Below are positions 51,276 through 60,865 of a stretch of DNA of 64,000 nucleotides, piece by piece (position 1 is the first letter of the stretch; every line of letters starts with the position of its first letter). Both the position numbers and the translations under genes were made by a program. The DNA is from Thermotogota bacterium ADurb.Bin062. GTDB lineage: Bacteria > Thermotogota > Thermotogae > MWEM01. The notes below the pieces were generated by a model. The model was not told the origin of the DNA and ran no database searches. It was given only the letters and a program-made list of their open reading frames with translations. Location of the stretch: contig MWEM01000008.1 of NCBI GenBank assembly GCA_002071085.1, positions 1 through 64,000 on the forward strand. Direction: 5' to 3'.

Positions 51276-52655
51276 TTAGGAGTCTTCTCCTTCCGCAAAC
51301 CGTATTTCTTTGGCAAGAGCGTCATAACCCGCGCGACCCATCAACGCGTAGGTGGCTTGTTTCCCGAGTTCCACCCCGGGTTGATCGAAGGGGTCGATAT
51401 CGAGAAGGGCCGCCATCAGCGTCGTCGCCATCTCATAGGTGACAATGAATTCGCCGATATGCGTTTCGTCTATGCGGGGGAAGACCACGCGCATCGAGGG
51501 GCGGCCGTGCTTCGTCAACGCGTACTCCGTTCCCCTTAACTCCAGATTGATCAAATCGTTGAACTTCTGATTCCCAAGGTAAGAGAGTCCTTCGTGTTCG
51601 GGATGCATAGACGGTATGTCGAGCCTGTGACGAAAGCTTTCTACCTCGAGAAAGGTGAGCACCTTGTCCAACTTCCCCTCGTTGTACAGCTGTACCTGCG
51701 AATGCTGGTCTGTGACTCCTAGGGCTTTAATAGGCGTGGGGCCGACGAAAACCTCTTGGCCGGAGCGATTCACCCGTTTGCCGAGGCTCTCCGCCCACAG
51801 CTGGCGATACCAATCCGCCCAAGTGTAGAGCGCGTTGGAATACGCCATCATCACGGATAGGGAAATGCCTTTCTCGTAATAGAGGAGGTGATGGAGCGCG
51901 ATGAGCGCCGCCGGGTTCTCAGCGACAGGAGTGGAGAGCAAACGCTTCTTCGCCTCGCGGGCGCCTTGAAAGAGCTTCTCTATATCGATGCCGGCTGCAA
52001 GAGCGGAAAGGAGCCCGACGGCGGTGAGAACGCTGAAGCGACCTCCTACCTCCGGCGGAATAGAGAAGGCCTTGAATCCCTCTTTTCGGGAGATTTTTCG
52101 TAGGATACCCTTTTCCGGGTCAGTCGTGAAGACGATATGTTTTCTCGGGTCAAGGCCCTGTTTCTCCAAGGCCTTTCGGACGTACAGGTATAGGGCCATC
52201 GATTCTGCGGTGTTGCCCGATTTCGAGATCACGTTGAAAACGGTCTTGGAGGCTTCTGCGCTCGGAGGGTTCAAGCCGACTAACCAGAGCTGGTCGTGGA
52301 GAAAGTCCGGGTCCACGTTATCCCAAACGAAGACGCGACACAGACCGTTCCGCTCTTCGCGAGAAAAAAATTCCCATTGAAACGGTTTTAATGAGCGGTG
52401 TAAGGCGGTATTCCCCAACGCGGAACCGCCGATTCCCAACACGACGAAGTTATCGAAATCCGAAAGCGCGGGTTTGTACTCGAGCAACTCGTCGAGCGCT
52501 TCCGGATGTTCCAGGATTTTTAAGAAGCCGGGTTCCTGGCTTTTTAACGTTGTGAGCGCTTCCTCCGTTTCCCGATACCGAGCGGCCAATTGCTCCCGGG
52601 TATTAAAGATCGGGAAACGAGAGTCGACGCAGTGAGAAAAATCGAATTTTAGCAT
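51276..52655 (-). CDS. pgi: glucose-6-phosphate isomerase
   Basis: A 459-residue enzyme interconverting glucose-6-phosphate and fructose-6-phosphate. Motifs include GIGGSALGN, SKSGNTAES (phosphate binding), GGRFSVLTAVGL and GVTDQHSQVQLY. The length fits the shorter bacterial/thermotogal form. TGGAGG lies before ATG 52655. It follows apt by about 50 bases and overlaps the obg ribosome site, so the two are coupled. With glgA and galT further upstream, it joins glycogen and galactose use to glycolysis. Confidence 0.96.
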   Translation of the reverse strand: MLKFDFSHCVDSRFPIFNTREQLAARYRETEEALTTLKSQEPGFLKILEHPEALDELLEYKPALSDFDNFVVLGIGGSALGNTALHRSLKPFQWEFFSREERNGLCRVFVWDNVDPDFLHDQLWLVGLNPPSAEASKTVFNVISKSGNTAESMALYLYVRKALEKQGLDPRKHIVFTTDPEKGILRKISRKEGFKAFSIPPEVGGRFSVLTAVGLLSALAAGIDIEKLFQGAREAKKRLLSTPVAENPAALIALHHLLYYEKGISLSVMMAYSNALYTWADWYRQLWAESLGKRVNRSGQEVFVGPTPIKALGVTDQHSQVQLYNEGKLDKVLTFLEVESFRHRLDIPSMHPEHEGLSYLGNQKFNDLINLELRGTEYALTKHGRPSMRVVFPRIDETHIGEFIVTYEMATTLMAALLDIDPFDQPGVELGKQATYALMGRAGYDALAKEIRFAEGEDS

Positions 52656-52706
52656 AAGTTCCTCCAGTGCTGTATTCTTTGACTTATCGTGCGGGGGCCT
52701 TCGTCC

Positions 52707-53219
52707 TCAATAACTCATCAAAGAGTCGACCGAATAGGCCTCAAGGGCTTTACGGGCCCCTAGAAACTTCAGCTCGATGAGAAAGAGCATCTTAGCCACA
52801 CTCCCGCCCAACTCCTCTATTAGGCCGGCGATGGCTTTGATTGTGCCACCTGTGGCCAGGACATCGTCGAGCAAGACGACTTTCGCGCCGGGGTGAAGAG
52901 CGTCCTCGTGGATTTCGAGTTCCGCTTGCCCGTACTCCAGCGTGTACCCGGCCTTTCGTGTCCGATAGGGAAGTTTTCCAGGCTTTCTGACGGGAATAAA
53001 GCCTTTTCGCATTTCATAAGCGATCGGGGCTCCAAAGATGAACCCTCTCGCTTCAGGTACGACGATATAATCGAAATCCATCCCCTCGAGGCGTTCGATT
53101 AAACGGTTGATGGTTTCTCGGAAAGCTTCGGGGTCTTTCAGTAACGGTGTGATATCCTTAAAAATAACACCTTTTTGAGGGAAATCGGGGATATCCCTAA
53201 TAAAACGGTATAGGTCCAT
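52707..53219 (-). CDS. apt: adenine phosphoribosyltransferase
   Basis: A 170-residue enzyme making AMP from adenine and PRPP. The PRPP motif is VVLLDDVLATGGT, the N-terminal DIPDFPQKGVIFKDITPLL is characteristic of Apt, and the purine-site VVPEARGFIFGAPIA is present. ATG 53219 is preferred to ATG 53225 because AAGGAG is then at normal spacing. It has its own promoter overlapping the end of the GGDEF gene and leads the segment with pgi, obg and the lysine genes. Confidence 0.94.
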   Translation of the reverse strand: MDLYRFIRDIPDFPQKGVIFKDITPLLKDPEAFRETINRLIERLEGMDFDYIVVPEARGFIFGAPIAYEMRKGFIPVRKPGKLPYRTRKAGYTLEYGQAELEIHEDALHPGAKVVLLDDVLATGGTIKAIAGLIEELGGSVAKMLFLIELKFLGARKALEAYSVDSLMSY

Positions 53220-53250
53220 CGTCATTTCTCCTTATCAGCGTTGTCACAAG

Positions 53251-53278
53251 ATTATACCATAACCCCAATCAGTATCAA
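53251..53278 (-). promoter_or_regulatory. apt promoter
   Basis: TTGATA (53273-53278) and TATAAT (53251-53256) on the minus strand are 16 bases apart. The -35 box overlaps the stop codon of the GGDEF gene, so it separates the downstream genes from the signalling genes upstream. Confidence 0.68.
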
Positions 53279-55047
53279 GAAGCGATAATTCGATTTTTCC
53301 CAGTCCTTTTAGCCCTATACAAAGAATTATCCGCGGACGACACGATGGTGGAAGGTTGGAACCCGTCCTCGGGCGCGGTCGCTACTCCTGCGCTCAACGT
53401 GATCGGCTTTTCATGGATCACTTCCGAACTGATTCGTGAAAGGATCAGGTCTCCCTGTCGGATGGCCGCCAACTTTCCCGTTTCCGGAAGCAAGAGAGCG
53501 AATTCTTCACCCCCGTAACGCGAGAGGTAGGCATTATAGGGAACGGATTGCTTCATAATCTCCGCCACTCGGATGATCACCTTATCGCCGGCTTGGTGAC
53601 CGTAGGCGTCATTGTACTTTTTAAAGTCGTCAATATCGAAAAGGATCAAGGACAAAGGGTGTTTAAAGTCCGCTTCCCTTATCTTTTCTTGCAAGATATC
53701 AAAAAAGGTCGAATGGTTGTACAGCCCGGTCATCATATCCCTCTTCGATTTCTCGAGAACGATCTGATACTCGTTGGAAGCTTCCACGATTCGGCTGATC
53801 TGGTCGCTGAAGATCTTCGCCAATTGCGCGTCTTCTATTGTGGGCCGCTCCCCGCTGATCGGGTTGTCCAGGGACACGTACCCGATCACCTCTTGCTTTT
53901 CATTGAAGAATGGGACGATGAAAAGGTCTTTGGGTTTCCATAGCGGCAGATTCTTTTTCTTGATCCAGATCTTTTGACCCGGAAAGACGTATATCGGAGA
54001 TTCCGCGCCAGAGAAAGGGTCCGCCTCTTCCGGAATAAAATAGGTCTCCCCAAACAAAAAGCGATCTTGGAACGCGATATCGTAAAACGGGCGTAGAGCG
54101 TTCATCCGGCTTATAGCCTTGAAGTCCGCGTCATCGATGCCGTATGAGGCGATCCGGTTTATCTTGGACTCTTCGAAGTTTATCAACGAAATGATCGCTT
54201 TTTCGTACCCCATCGTTTGCGCGAAAAGTGTCAGAGCATTTTTCAAGATAGAGACGCGGTCATCGGTCGTGCGGATCGTCCGCACAATGCCGAGCATATT
54301 CTCTAGTCCAACGCGCATACGGTCGAGCTTCCTATGTTCCTCCAAACCGGCCGTGTATCCGGCGTGAAACCTTATCATACCGTAATAGAGTAAGTGAACC
54401 AATGGGATCATATAGAAGAAGGCCTTCGCGTAAGAAAACTCGTAGGTGATGAGGGCCTTCATCAAACTCAAATAAGGAATGACCATAAGCTGGAGTGCGG
54501 TCTCTATCAGGAAGAGGGAGAGGACCTCCTTCGAGATCTTTTTCTTACCGGGCTCGATAACCGGTGTGACGATATTGATCAACAGCACGTTGGTGATTTC
54601 GGCGAGGACGATATAAAGGGCTAATTGTAAAAAGAACGGAATAGAGACCTGGAAAACGATGATGGGAACGAAAAACATAAGAAAGTGCACCGAAAAACGG
54701 AATAGATACCGGTTAGCTCCGGCGAAAAACGGAAGTTTGACCTGGTTCAGCCGGAATAGTGAAAGAAATGCGGTGAAAAAACACGCGGTGTAAGGGCCCG
54801 TCCACAACATCAACGTCAACAGCGGGAGGAATATGGTCGTGATGTACATCCCTTTGTGCTTCAATCTGAGATTATCCGCGAAATAAGAGAAAGCGAGGAG
54901 AACCATCAACCACCAAATCGGGGTTTTCGAGGAGATGATCTCTTGGATGACGATCTGGTGTACCTGGAAAAAGAGGAAGAGAACCACACAGATCGAAAAA
55001 AGAATGATCGGAAAGAAGTTTCTTTTTGCGTTATTTGTTTCGGACAT
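53275..55047 (-). CDS. membrane GGDEF protein (diguanylate cyclase) with GAF-like domain
   Basis: A 590-residue protein. The first 230 residues hold about six membrane helices. Residues about 255-430 are a GAF-like sensor, and 440-590 a GGDEF domain with active-site RYGGEEFAL near residue 510 and FDIDDFKKYND before it, so cyclic di-GMP synthesis is likely. No RxxD inhibitory site precedes the GGEEF. The start at 55047 has AAAGGGGGG; a further start 13 codons upstream has none. It follows the MFS gene by 48 bases. Confidence 0.9.
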   Translation of the reverse strand: MSETNNAKRNFFPIILFSICVVLFLFFQVHQIVIQEIISSKTPIWWLMVLLAFSYFADNLRLKHKGMYITTIFLPLLTLMLWTGPYTACFFTAFLSLFRLNQVKLPFFAGANRYLFRFSVHFLMFFVPIIVFQVSIPFFLQLALYIVLAEITNVLLINIVTPVIEPGKKKISKEVLSLFLIETALQLMVIPYLSLMKALITYEFSYAKAFFYMIPLVHLLYYGMIRFHAGYTAGLEEHRKLDRMRVGLENMLGIVRTIRTTDDRVSILKNALTLFAQTMGYEKAIISLINFEESKINRIASYGIDDADFKAISRMNALRPFYDIAFQDRFLFGETYFIPEEADPFSGAESPIYVFPGQKIWIKKKNLPLWKPKDLFIVPFFNEKQEVIGYVSLDNPISGERPTIEDAQLAKIFSDQISRIVEASNEYQIVLEKSKRDMMTGLYNHSTFFDILQEKIREADFKHPLSLILFDIDDFKKYNDAYGHQAGDKVIIRVAEIMKQSVPYNAYLSRYGGEEFALLLPETGKLAAIRQGDLILSRISSEVIHEKPITLSAGVATAPEDGFQPSTIVSSADNSLYRAKRTGKNRIIAS

Positions 55048-55095
55048 CACGCATCCCCCCTTTTCTCCTCGACTGCTCAGCGCCAAACGGCAAAC

Positions 55096-56352
55096 CTATG
55101 CTGTGACTGTTCTCGCCTCGCCTTTCTTTACGAAAAGCATCGCCGCGAAGGCTAAGACGAAACCTCCCATAGAAAAGAAAATCATAGATTGATAATCAAA
55201 ATGGTCGATCAATAGCCCCACGAATGGTGGTGCCGCCACCGCCGCCAACATCGAGAAGAAGTAGTATAACCCCGTCCGGCCGCCGACTTTTTCCTGTTCG
55301 ACCATATCGACGACCATAGGCAGCGAGTTGATGTTGATACAGGCCCATCCGAACCCCCCGAAGATCAGCGTCGCTTGTATGAGTGAAAAATCTGTCAGTA
55401 GACCTATGATACCATTCATTATTAAAAGAATGACAATACCAGCTAAAATTGTCTTTTTTCTGCCATATTTCGTCCCGATGAATCCGGCAGGAATGGAGAA
55501 GAGCATAAAGGTCAGTGAGAAAAGGCCCAAGGCGAAGGAAGCTTTGCTCTCTTCGATTCCGAGGTGGTATTTCCCGTAGCTGGTGAAGAAGGTTTCTATC
55601 GCGTTGAAGCCGCAGAACCACAAGAATATGGCGAGAAGTAGCCAGAGTTCGCTCTTTTCTTTCGATAAGAACAACTCTTTCAGCGCGGTCCAGAGTTCTT
55701 TGAAGGCTTCTATGAAACCGATCTTGGCGGTTTTTTTGCTGGGTTTTTCAGAAGAGTCGTCGGTTTCCGCGATCGGCTCTTTCACGAAAACGAAAACGAG
55801 CAGGCAGCTCACAACGAGGGCAACACCGCCTATGATGAAGGGAAGACTCTTATTTATTTCGTAGAGTTTTGATCCCACGAGAAACGCCAGTAGTGCGCCC
55901 AATCCCCCCATGAAGTTTACCACGCCATTCGCTTTGCTTCTCGATTGTGATGGGACCGTATCGGGCATCAGCGCGATCACAGGAGCGCGAAAGATCGCCA
56001 TCGCAAGGTTCATTATCAAGATGGTGGTGATCATCCAACCGATATTGAGCGATTTGGCGAAAGGGATCAACAGGAAGAAAACGGCTGCGATGGGCGCGCC
56101 TACCATAATAAAGGGCATCCGCCTGCCGAATCGCGTGCGCGTTTGATCGCTAAGAAACCCGATGTACGGTTGCAAGACGATCGCCAGAATGTTGTCGAAG
56201 GTCATGATAAACCCGACCAAGAGTGAGCTCAAGCTAAACTCTTTCAGGAATATGGGGATATAGGAGTTATAGATCGACCATAACAGAGAGATCGAAAAAA
56301 AGCCGAATCCTAACAAAAAGGTCTTGCGGTAGGAGAACGTGATCTTTTCCAT
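55096..56352 (-). CDS. MFS transporter
   Basis: A 418-residue protein with twelve predicted membrane helices and a central loop (about residues 195-225, KEPIAETDDSSEKPSKK). The loop between helices 2 and 3, SDQTRTRFGRRMPF, resembles the sugar-transporting GPH/SLC45-like families, and GTKYGRKK is its C-half counterpart. Sugar or glycoside uptake is plausible given the neighbouring glgA, galT and pgi, but the substrate is not determined. GGAGTTGAG lies before the start. Confidence 0.87.
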   Translation of the reverse strand: MEKITFSYRKTFLLGFGFFSISLLWSIYNSYIPIFLKEFSLSSLLVGFIMTFDNILAIVLQPYIGFLSDQTRTRFGRRMPFIMVGAPIAAVFFLLIPFAKSLNIGWMITTILIMNLAMAIFRAPVIALMPDTVPSQSRSKANGVVNFMGGLGALLAFLVGSKLYEINKSLPFIIGGVALVVSCLLVFVFVKEPIAETDDSSEKPSKKTAKIGFIEAFKELWTALKELFLSKEKSELWLLLAIFLWFCGFNAIETFFTSYGKYHLGIEESKASFALGLFSLTFMLFSIPAGFIGTKYGRKKTILAGIVILLIMNGIIGLLTDFSLIQATLIFGGFGWACININSLPMVVDMVEQEKVGGRTGLYYFFSMLAAVAAPPFVGLLIDHFDYQSMIFFSMGGFVLAFAAMLFVKKGEARTVTA

Positions 56353-56395
56353 AGCTCAACTCCTCTATGATTTTGTAAGTTAGGCCGCCCGACCG

Positions 56396-58099
56396 TCAAG
56401 TTCCGGCCGGCGCTTCTTGCGTCTTGTGGAAGACATACCCGATCAAGCGTTTGAAAGACGGTTCGACGGGTAGTGTCTCCAATTCCTCCGATGCCGGGTC
56501 GATCCACAAAAGATTGAGAACCCATCGGATGAGTTCGTACAGGTTCGATAAGGTTGGGGGCGCATCAACCAAGTCCGTCCAATCGGAAAAGCACTCTTGA
56601 TCGATGCTCGAAATCCTGCTCGCCAAGTCCCAATCGTACTCTTGAGCGGTTAATGCCAGCGCTTCGACGGTTTTGTCCAAGTCAAAGGGGAAACCGGCCC
56701 GATGCGTGACAAGCTCGAAAAGAGAAAAACAGAAAGCCATCCATCGTGTGGATCTCGTGAGGGCCACGTTGACCAGCAGGATTCCTCGAAAGAGTTCGAT
56801 CGGGTCTGCGTCGTAGTTCTCGAAAAGGTCGACGATCCAGTCCAAAACGATGAGGTCTTCGCTACTGTCCATCTCTTCCGTGGGCATTCGGCCGACGAGT
56901 AGTCCGTGAAGTCTCTCCTCGAGATAGCCCGGTATTCCTTCGTAGGCGCCCGCTAATTCGGCGAGGAAAGTGAAAAGGTCAAAAGGGCGCGAGGTCCGTC
57001 GGTTATGAAAAGGAGAGAACCGCTCAACGTCGAACCCGTGCCGCGTCAAAAACGGCAGGGAGCGGATCAGTAAATGGTCGAATTCTTCCTTCGATATGAG
57101 CATCGTGGTCCACAAAAGATTCCACAGGATCCCAAGATTCTCTTCGTCGGCCGAGCGCGCTTTCTTTAGCGCATCGAGCGATTCCTCGAAGAGTCCCAGC
57201 TTTCGATACAGGACGCCTATTTCGTTTAGGACAGGGATCGAGTCTGGGTTTTGAACCAGCGCCGCTTTCAGGTGCGCCAACGCGGTAAAGGGTTTCGATA
57301 TTTTTTGCAAGGCAAAAGACAGGTTGTAATGCATCGGCACGTCATCGGGCGCGCGCGAAAGCCCTTGTGTGAGGATGTGCACGGCTTTCGTGTACTGTTG
57401 GCGGTTGTTGTAGATGACGCCTAAACGGGCGTAAGGCGGAACGAAGTCGGCCCCGGATTGGATACAAGCTTTATAGCTGTCTTCAGCGCGGTCGTAATCG
57501 CCCGTCCGTAGAAAGATTTCTCCCATAGAGAACAGGGCGGGTAAAAAAGCGGGATCTTCTTCCACGACTTTCGAATAGACTTCCAAGGCGCTATCCACAT
57601 CGTCTTGTTCTTCCAACAACCGCGCCAATTCCATCGCGAAATACGGATTTTTCGGGTTCTCGGTAACGATTTTACGCAAGACCGTCTCCGCTTGGCCTGG
57701 AAAGCCGGTCCGAAAGGCGTACAAAGCTTGATAAAAGTCTAGTCTCGCGTCGTGCGCTTTAACGAGATGAGGGAATCGGTCGAGAAAGGCCCTCGCTTCC
57801 TCTAAAAGTGCGCCCGCCTTGTCGAAAGCCTTCTCACTTAGGGCCGATTTCACGTTTTCGTACAAGAAAAAGAGGAAGTAGGAAGCGTAGTAGTCCAGAG
57901 TCCCCTCTTCCGATGTCGCACCTTTCGCCGTTCCCGCCTTTATCTGAGCCCGCAACCCCCTTAAGACCATCTCGGGCCTGACTTCCGAGGCGGGGCCTAA
58001 TTCCACAAAATCTTCGAGCAACAAAGGCAGGCGAAGGGGTAAGTTCGAGCGTTTGGCCATTTCCGGTTTTATGGAAAGGTAAACGAGGAAGGTCTTCAA
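56396..58099 (-). CDS. TPR-repeat protein
   Basis: A 567-residue cytoplasmic protein with about six to eight tetratricopeptide repeats between residues 90 and 340 (for example ALEVYSKVVEEDPAFLPALF and YARLGVIYNNRQQYTKAVHIL). The last 230 residues are helical without a recognised domain. The TTG start overlaps the preceding stop as TTGA and has AAAAGGGG upstream; an ATG 13 codons later lacks a site. Its role is unknown, probably as a scaffold. Confidence 0.8.
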   Translation of the reverse strand: MKTFLVYLSIKPEMAKRSNLPLRLPLLLEDFVELGPASEVRPEMVLRGLRAQIKAGTAKGATSEEGTLDYYASYFLFFLYENVKSALSEKAFDKAGALLEEARAFLDRFPHLVKAHDARLDFYQALYAFRTGFPGQAETVLRKIVTENPKNPYFAMELARLLEEQDDVDSALEVYSKVVEEDPAFLPALFSMGEIFLRTGDYDRAEDSYKACIQSGADFVPPYARLGVIYNNRQQYTKAVHILTQGLSRAPDDVPMHYNLSFALQKISKPFTALAHLKAALVQNPDSIPVLNEIGVLYRKLGLFEESLDALKKARSADEENLGILWNLLWTTMLISKEEFDHLLIRSLPFLTRHGFDVERFSPFHNRRTSRPFDLFTFLAELAGAYEGIPGYLEERLHGLLVGRMPTEEMDSSEDLIVLDWIVDLFENYDADPIELFRGILLVNVALTRSTRWMAFCFSLFELVTHRAGFPFDLDKTVEALALTAQEYDWDLASRISSIDQECFSDWTDLVDAPPTLSNLYELIRWVLNLLWIDPASEELETLPVEPSFKRLIGYVFHKTQEAPAGT

Positions 58100-58356
58100 T
58101 CGGTCTTCCCCTTTTCGTAAATTGACAATAACTGATCCACCTCGATCATCGTCAGCAAGATGTGACCGCTGTCCATCAGCAAGATCGACTTGGTTTCATT
58201 TCCATAGGTTAAATTGATGACCTTTCGTTCTTGGTCGGCGACCATTTTGATCTTTTTCATCGCGGCGTTCTCGGGAGAAAAAACGGCTTGTATGCGATCT
58301 TTCGTGACGAAAGCGTCCGCCCCGAGTGAGATGAGGAGATCGTTATCGGACTTCAA
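58096..58356 (-). CDS. DUF370/RemB-like small regulatory protein
   Basis: An 86-residue protein: LLISLGADAFVTKDRIQAVF, then a variable stretch, then VINLTYGNETKSILLMDSGHILLT. This matches the DUF370 family (RemA/RemB), small proteins in Firmicutes and relatives that regulate matrix or stress genes by DNA binding. The TTG start overlaps the galT stop (TTGA) and has AAAGGAG at good spacing; an ATG frame start at 58428 lies inside galT and is unlikely. Confidence 0.75.
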   Translation of the reverse strand: MKSDNDLLISLGADAFVTKDRIQAVFSPENAAMKKIKMVADQERKVINLTYGNETKSILLMDSGHILLTMIEVDQLLSIYEKGKTD

Positions 58357-59351
58357 ATCTCGACTCCTTTGAGGTATTTCGCCGCGTCTTCGGGAGGGGT
58401 CGGATTGATATAAAACCCGGAACCCCATTCGAATCCCGCGACCTTCGTCAAACGGGGTACGATTTCCAAATGCCAGTGAAAGGACTGCTTCGCCTCTCCC
58501 GTCGTGGGCGCGGTGTGCAACAGGAAGTTGTAGGGGGGATTGTCCAAGGACTTATAGATCCGCAAGAGCGATTTTTTCAACACCGTCGCGAACTCTTGCA
58601 CCTGCACTTCTCCTATCTCTCCGAAATCGTGGCTGTGATTCTTCGGCAGAATCCAAGTCTCGAAAGGAAATCGTGAGGCGTACGGGTTGATCGAGATGAA
58701 TTGGTCAGTTTCTTCAACGATCCGTACGCTCTCCATCCGTTCTTGATAGATGATATCGCAGAATACGCACCGTTCTTTGTATTGGAAATAGGTTTGGGCA
58801 CCCGTCAGCTCTTCTTGCACGCGTTTGGGTACAATCGGAGTGGCGATGATCTGCGAGTGGGAGTGGGCGAGAGAGGCGCCGGCATCCCTTTTGTGGTTTT
58901 TAAAGATCAATATGTATTTTATACCCGGGTCTTTCGCCAACGCTTTGTATCTGGCTTTGTACGCCCAGATCATCTCTTCGATCTGTTTGCCTTCACAGGT
59001 CGCGATTGTGGCGTTGTGGTCCGGCGTTTCGATGACGATCTCGTGGTAACCGAAACCGGTCATCGCATCGTACATCCCGTGCCCATAGCGTTGCATCTTG
59101 AGATTTGGTTCTAGCGCCGGGAATTTGTTCGGCACGACACGGATCCACCAGCCGGGCAGGTTGGGTTGAGAATCCTTCGGCCTGAAGGCGAGGATTTCCG
59201 GCGGAGTCGTGTACTCGTTCCCGTAATCGAACGGGCAGAAGGCGCCCTTCGCTTCTTCGGGCGCTTTTCCAAAGTCCATCGGCCTTTTCGCCCTTTCCGT
59301 GGCGATGATGACCCATCGGTTCGTGATCGGATCCTTTCTTAGTTCTGGCAT
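58353..59351 (-). CDS. galT: galactose-1-phosphate uridylyltransferase
   Basis: A 332-residue HIT-superfamily enzyme of the Leloir pathway, moving UMP between UDP-glucose and galactose-1-phosphate. The active site reads LAHSHSQ with the nucleophilic histidine, and FHWHLEI near residue 300 supplies metal ligands; CPFDYG and CVFCDI are cysteine motifs. It lies 18 bases after glgA. A glgA-galT pair with a CBS-ACT gene is reminiscent of Thermotoga. Confidence 0.94.
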   Translation of the reverse strand: MPELRKDPITNRWVIIATERAKRPMDFGKAPEEAKGAFCPFDYGNEYTTPPEILAFRPKDSQPNLPGWWIRVVPNKFPALEPNLKMQRYGHGMYDAMTGFGYHEIVIETPDHNATIATCEGKQIEEMIWAYKARYKALAKDPGIKYILIFKNHKRDAGASLAHSHSQIIATPIVPKRVQEELTGAQTYFQYKERCVFCDIIYQERMESVRIVEETDQFISINPYASRFPFETWILPKNHSHDFGEIGEVQVQEFATVLKKSLLRIYKSLDNPPYNFLLHTAPTTGEAKQSFHWHLEIVPRLTKVAGFEWGSGFYINPTPPEDAAKYLKGVEI

Positions 59352-59369
59352 AGGGATATGCCCCCCTTT

Positions 59370-60851
59370 TTACAAAGCGCGCTTATTTTTAAGGCCTTCC
59401 GTGTATATGTAAACGTATTCTTTTGCAGACCGTTCCCAGGAGAAATCGTCCGTCATCGCGTTTTTAATGAGAGTCTCCCAAGACTCTTTGCGTCGGTAAA
59501 AGTAGAGAGCCCGAAAGATGCTGAGAAGCAGCTCGCTTTCTCTGTACTCGCTGAATCCGAATCCATTTCCCGTTTTCTCTTTTTCGTCGAATTCGATGAT
59601 CGAGTCGGCTAACCCCCCCACGTAGTGAACGACCGGGATCGTACCGAAACGGAGACTGAACATTTGTCCCAAACCGCACGGTTCGTAACGCGAGGGCATT
59701 AAAAAGATATCCGACCCGGCGTAGATGAGGTTGGCCAAATCTATGTCGAATTTTAGGTTAGCGGAAACTTTCTTCGGGTTTTCAGCGGCCATTTCTTGTA
59801 CGAGCTCTTCATATTCGGCGTCTCCGGTGCCGAGGACGACCAATTGCACATCTTGCATCAGGAAAAACGGGGTGATCTTCGACAGAATGTCCAGCCCTTT
59901 TTGGGCGACCAACCTCGAGATGAGGCCGAAAACCGGGACATCGGGATTCACTTCCAAACCCAAGCGCTCCTGGAGTAACCGTTTATTGCGAGCTTTACCC
60001 GATAGGTCGTTCGGGGTGAAAGCGTAAGGCACGAGATTCGTTTTGGTGGGATCGAAGATATCGTAGTCGATTCCATTCAAAATCCCGTATAAGGCGTCGC
60101 TGCGTATACTCAGAACGCCCTCGAGTTTTTCTCCAAAGGCTTTCGTTTGTATCTCTTGCGCGTAGCGAGGGCTGACAGTCGTAACGATGTCGGAGAATAA
60201 GACCCCGCCCTTCAAAAAATTGATTTCGCCGTAGAACTCCAGCGCGTCGACGTTGAACAGGTAATGCGGCAGACCGGCCATATTGAGGTACATGCTGGGA
60301 AACTTCCCTTGATACCCCAGGTTATGAATGGTAAAAACGGTGAGGGCCTTCTGAAACATCGGCTCCTCGCGAAGGAGCGTCTTTATATACACCGGGATGA
60401 GTCCCGATTGCCAGTCGTGGGCGTGGATGACGTCGTAGGATTTGCCTAAGACCCGAATGGCCTCCAGAGCCCCAACATTGAAAAAGATGGCCTGCTCTCC
60501 TTGGTCTTCGTAGCCATACACTTTCTCACCGGAAAAGAAATGGTCGTTGCCGATGAAGTACACGTTGACATCGGAATCGGGCAGGCGCGAACGGTATAAT
60601 TGGACCTCCTGGATCGTTTGCATAAAAGGAACGGGGAAGGGGCTTCCGATTTTTTCTATGGAATAGCCGAAAGGTTTGGCGTTTTTGGATACCGCTCTGT
60701 GGTAAGGCATGTAAATGTCGATTTCCATAGGTTGCGAGCCCGAACGCGAGCTCAGGCGCTCCAAGTATTTTGGTAGGGATCCCAAGACGTCGGCTAATCC
60801 GCCGACTTTTACAAATGGGTAGACTTCGTAGGACATCATCGCGATTCTCAT
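59370..60851 (-). CDS. glgA: glycogen synthase
   Basis: A 493-residue GT5 enzyme extending alpha-1,4-glucan from ADP-glucose. KVGGLADV (15-22) binds the donor nucleotide, VIHAHDWQSGLIP and LVAQKGLD follow, and the catalytic E-x7-E region reads SRYEPCGLGQMFSL. The length is normal. GGGGTGATC precedes the start. It lies 14 bases downstream of the CBS-ACT gene. glgC and glgB are not in the window. Confidence 0.95.
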   Translation of the reverse strand: MRIAMMSYEVYPFVKVGGLADVLGSLPKYLERLSSRSGSQPMEIDIYMPYHRAVSKNAKPFGYSIEKIGSPFPVPFMQTIQEVQLYRSRLPDSDVNVYFIGNDHFFSGEKVYGYEDQGEQAIFFNVGALEAIRVLGKSYDVIHAHDWQSGLIPVYIKTLLREEPMFQKALTVFTIHNLGYQGKFPSMYLNMAGLPHYLFNVDALEFYGEINFLKGGVLFSDIVTTVSPRYAQEIQTKAFGEKLEGVLSIRSDALYGILNGIDYDIFDPTKTNLVPYAFTPNDLSGKARNKRLLQERLGLEVNPDVPVFGLISRLVAQKGLDILSKITPFFLMQDVQLVVLGTGDAEYEELVQEMAAENPKKVSANLKFDIDLANLIYAGSDIFLMPSRYEPCGLGQMFSLRFGTIPVVHYVGGLADSIIEFDEKEKTGNGFGFSEYRESELLLSIFRALYFYRRKESWETLIKNAMTDDFSWERSAKEYVYIYTEGLKNKRAL

Positions 60852-60865
60852 TTTCGATCACCCCT

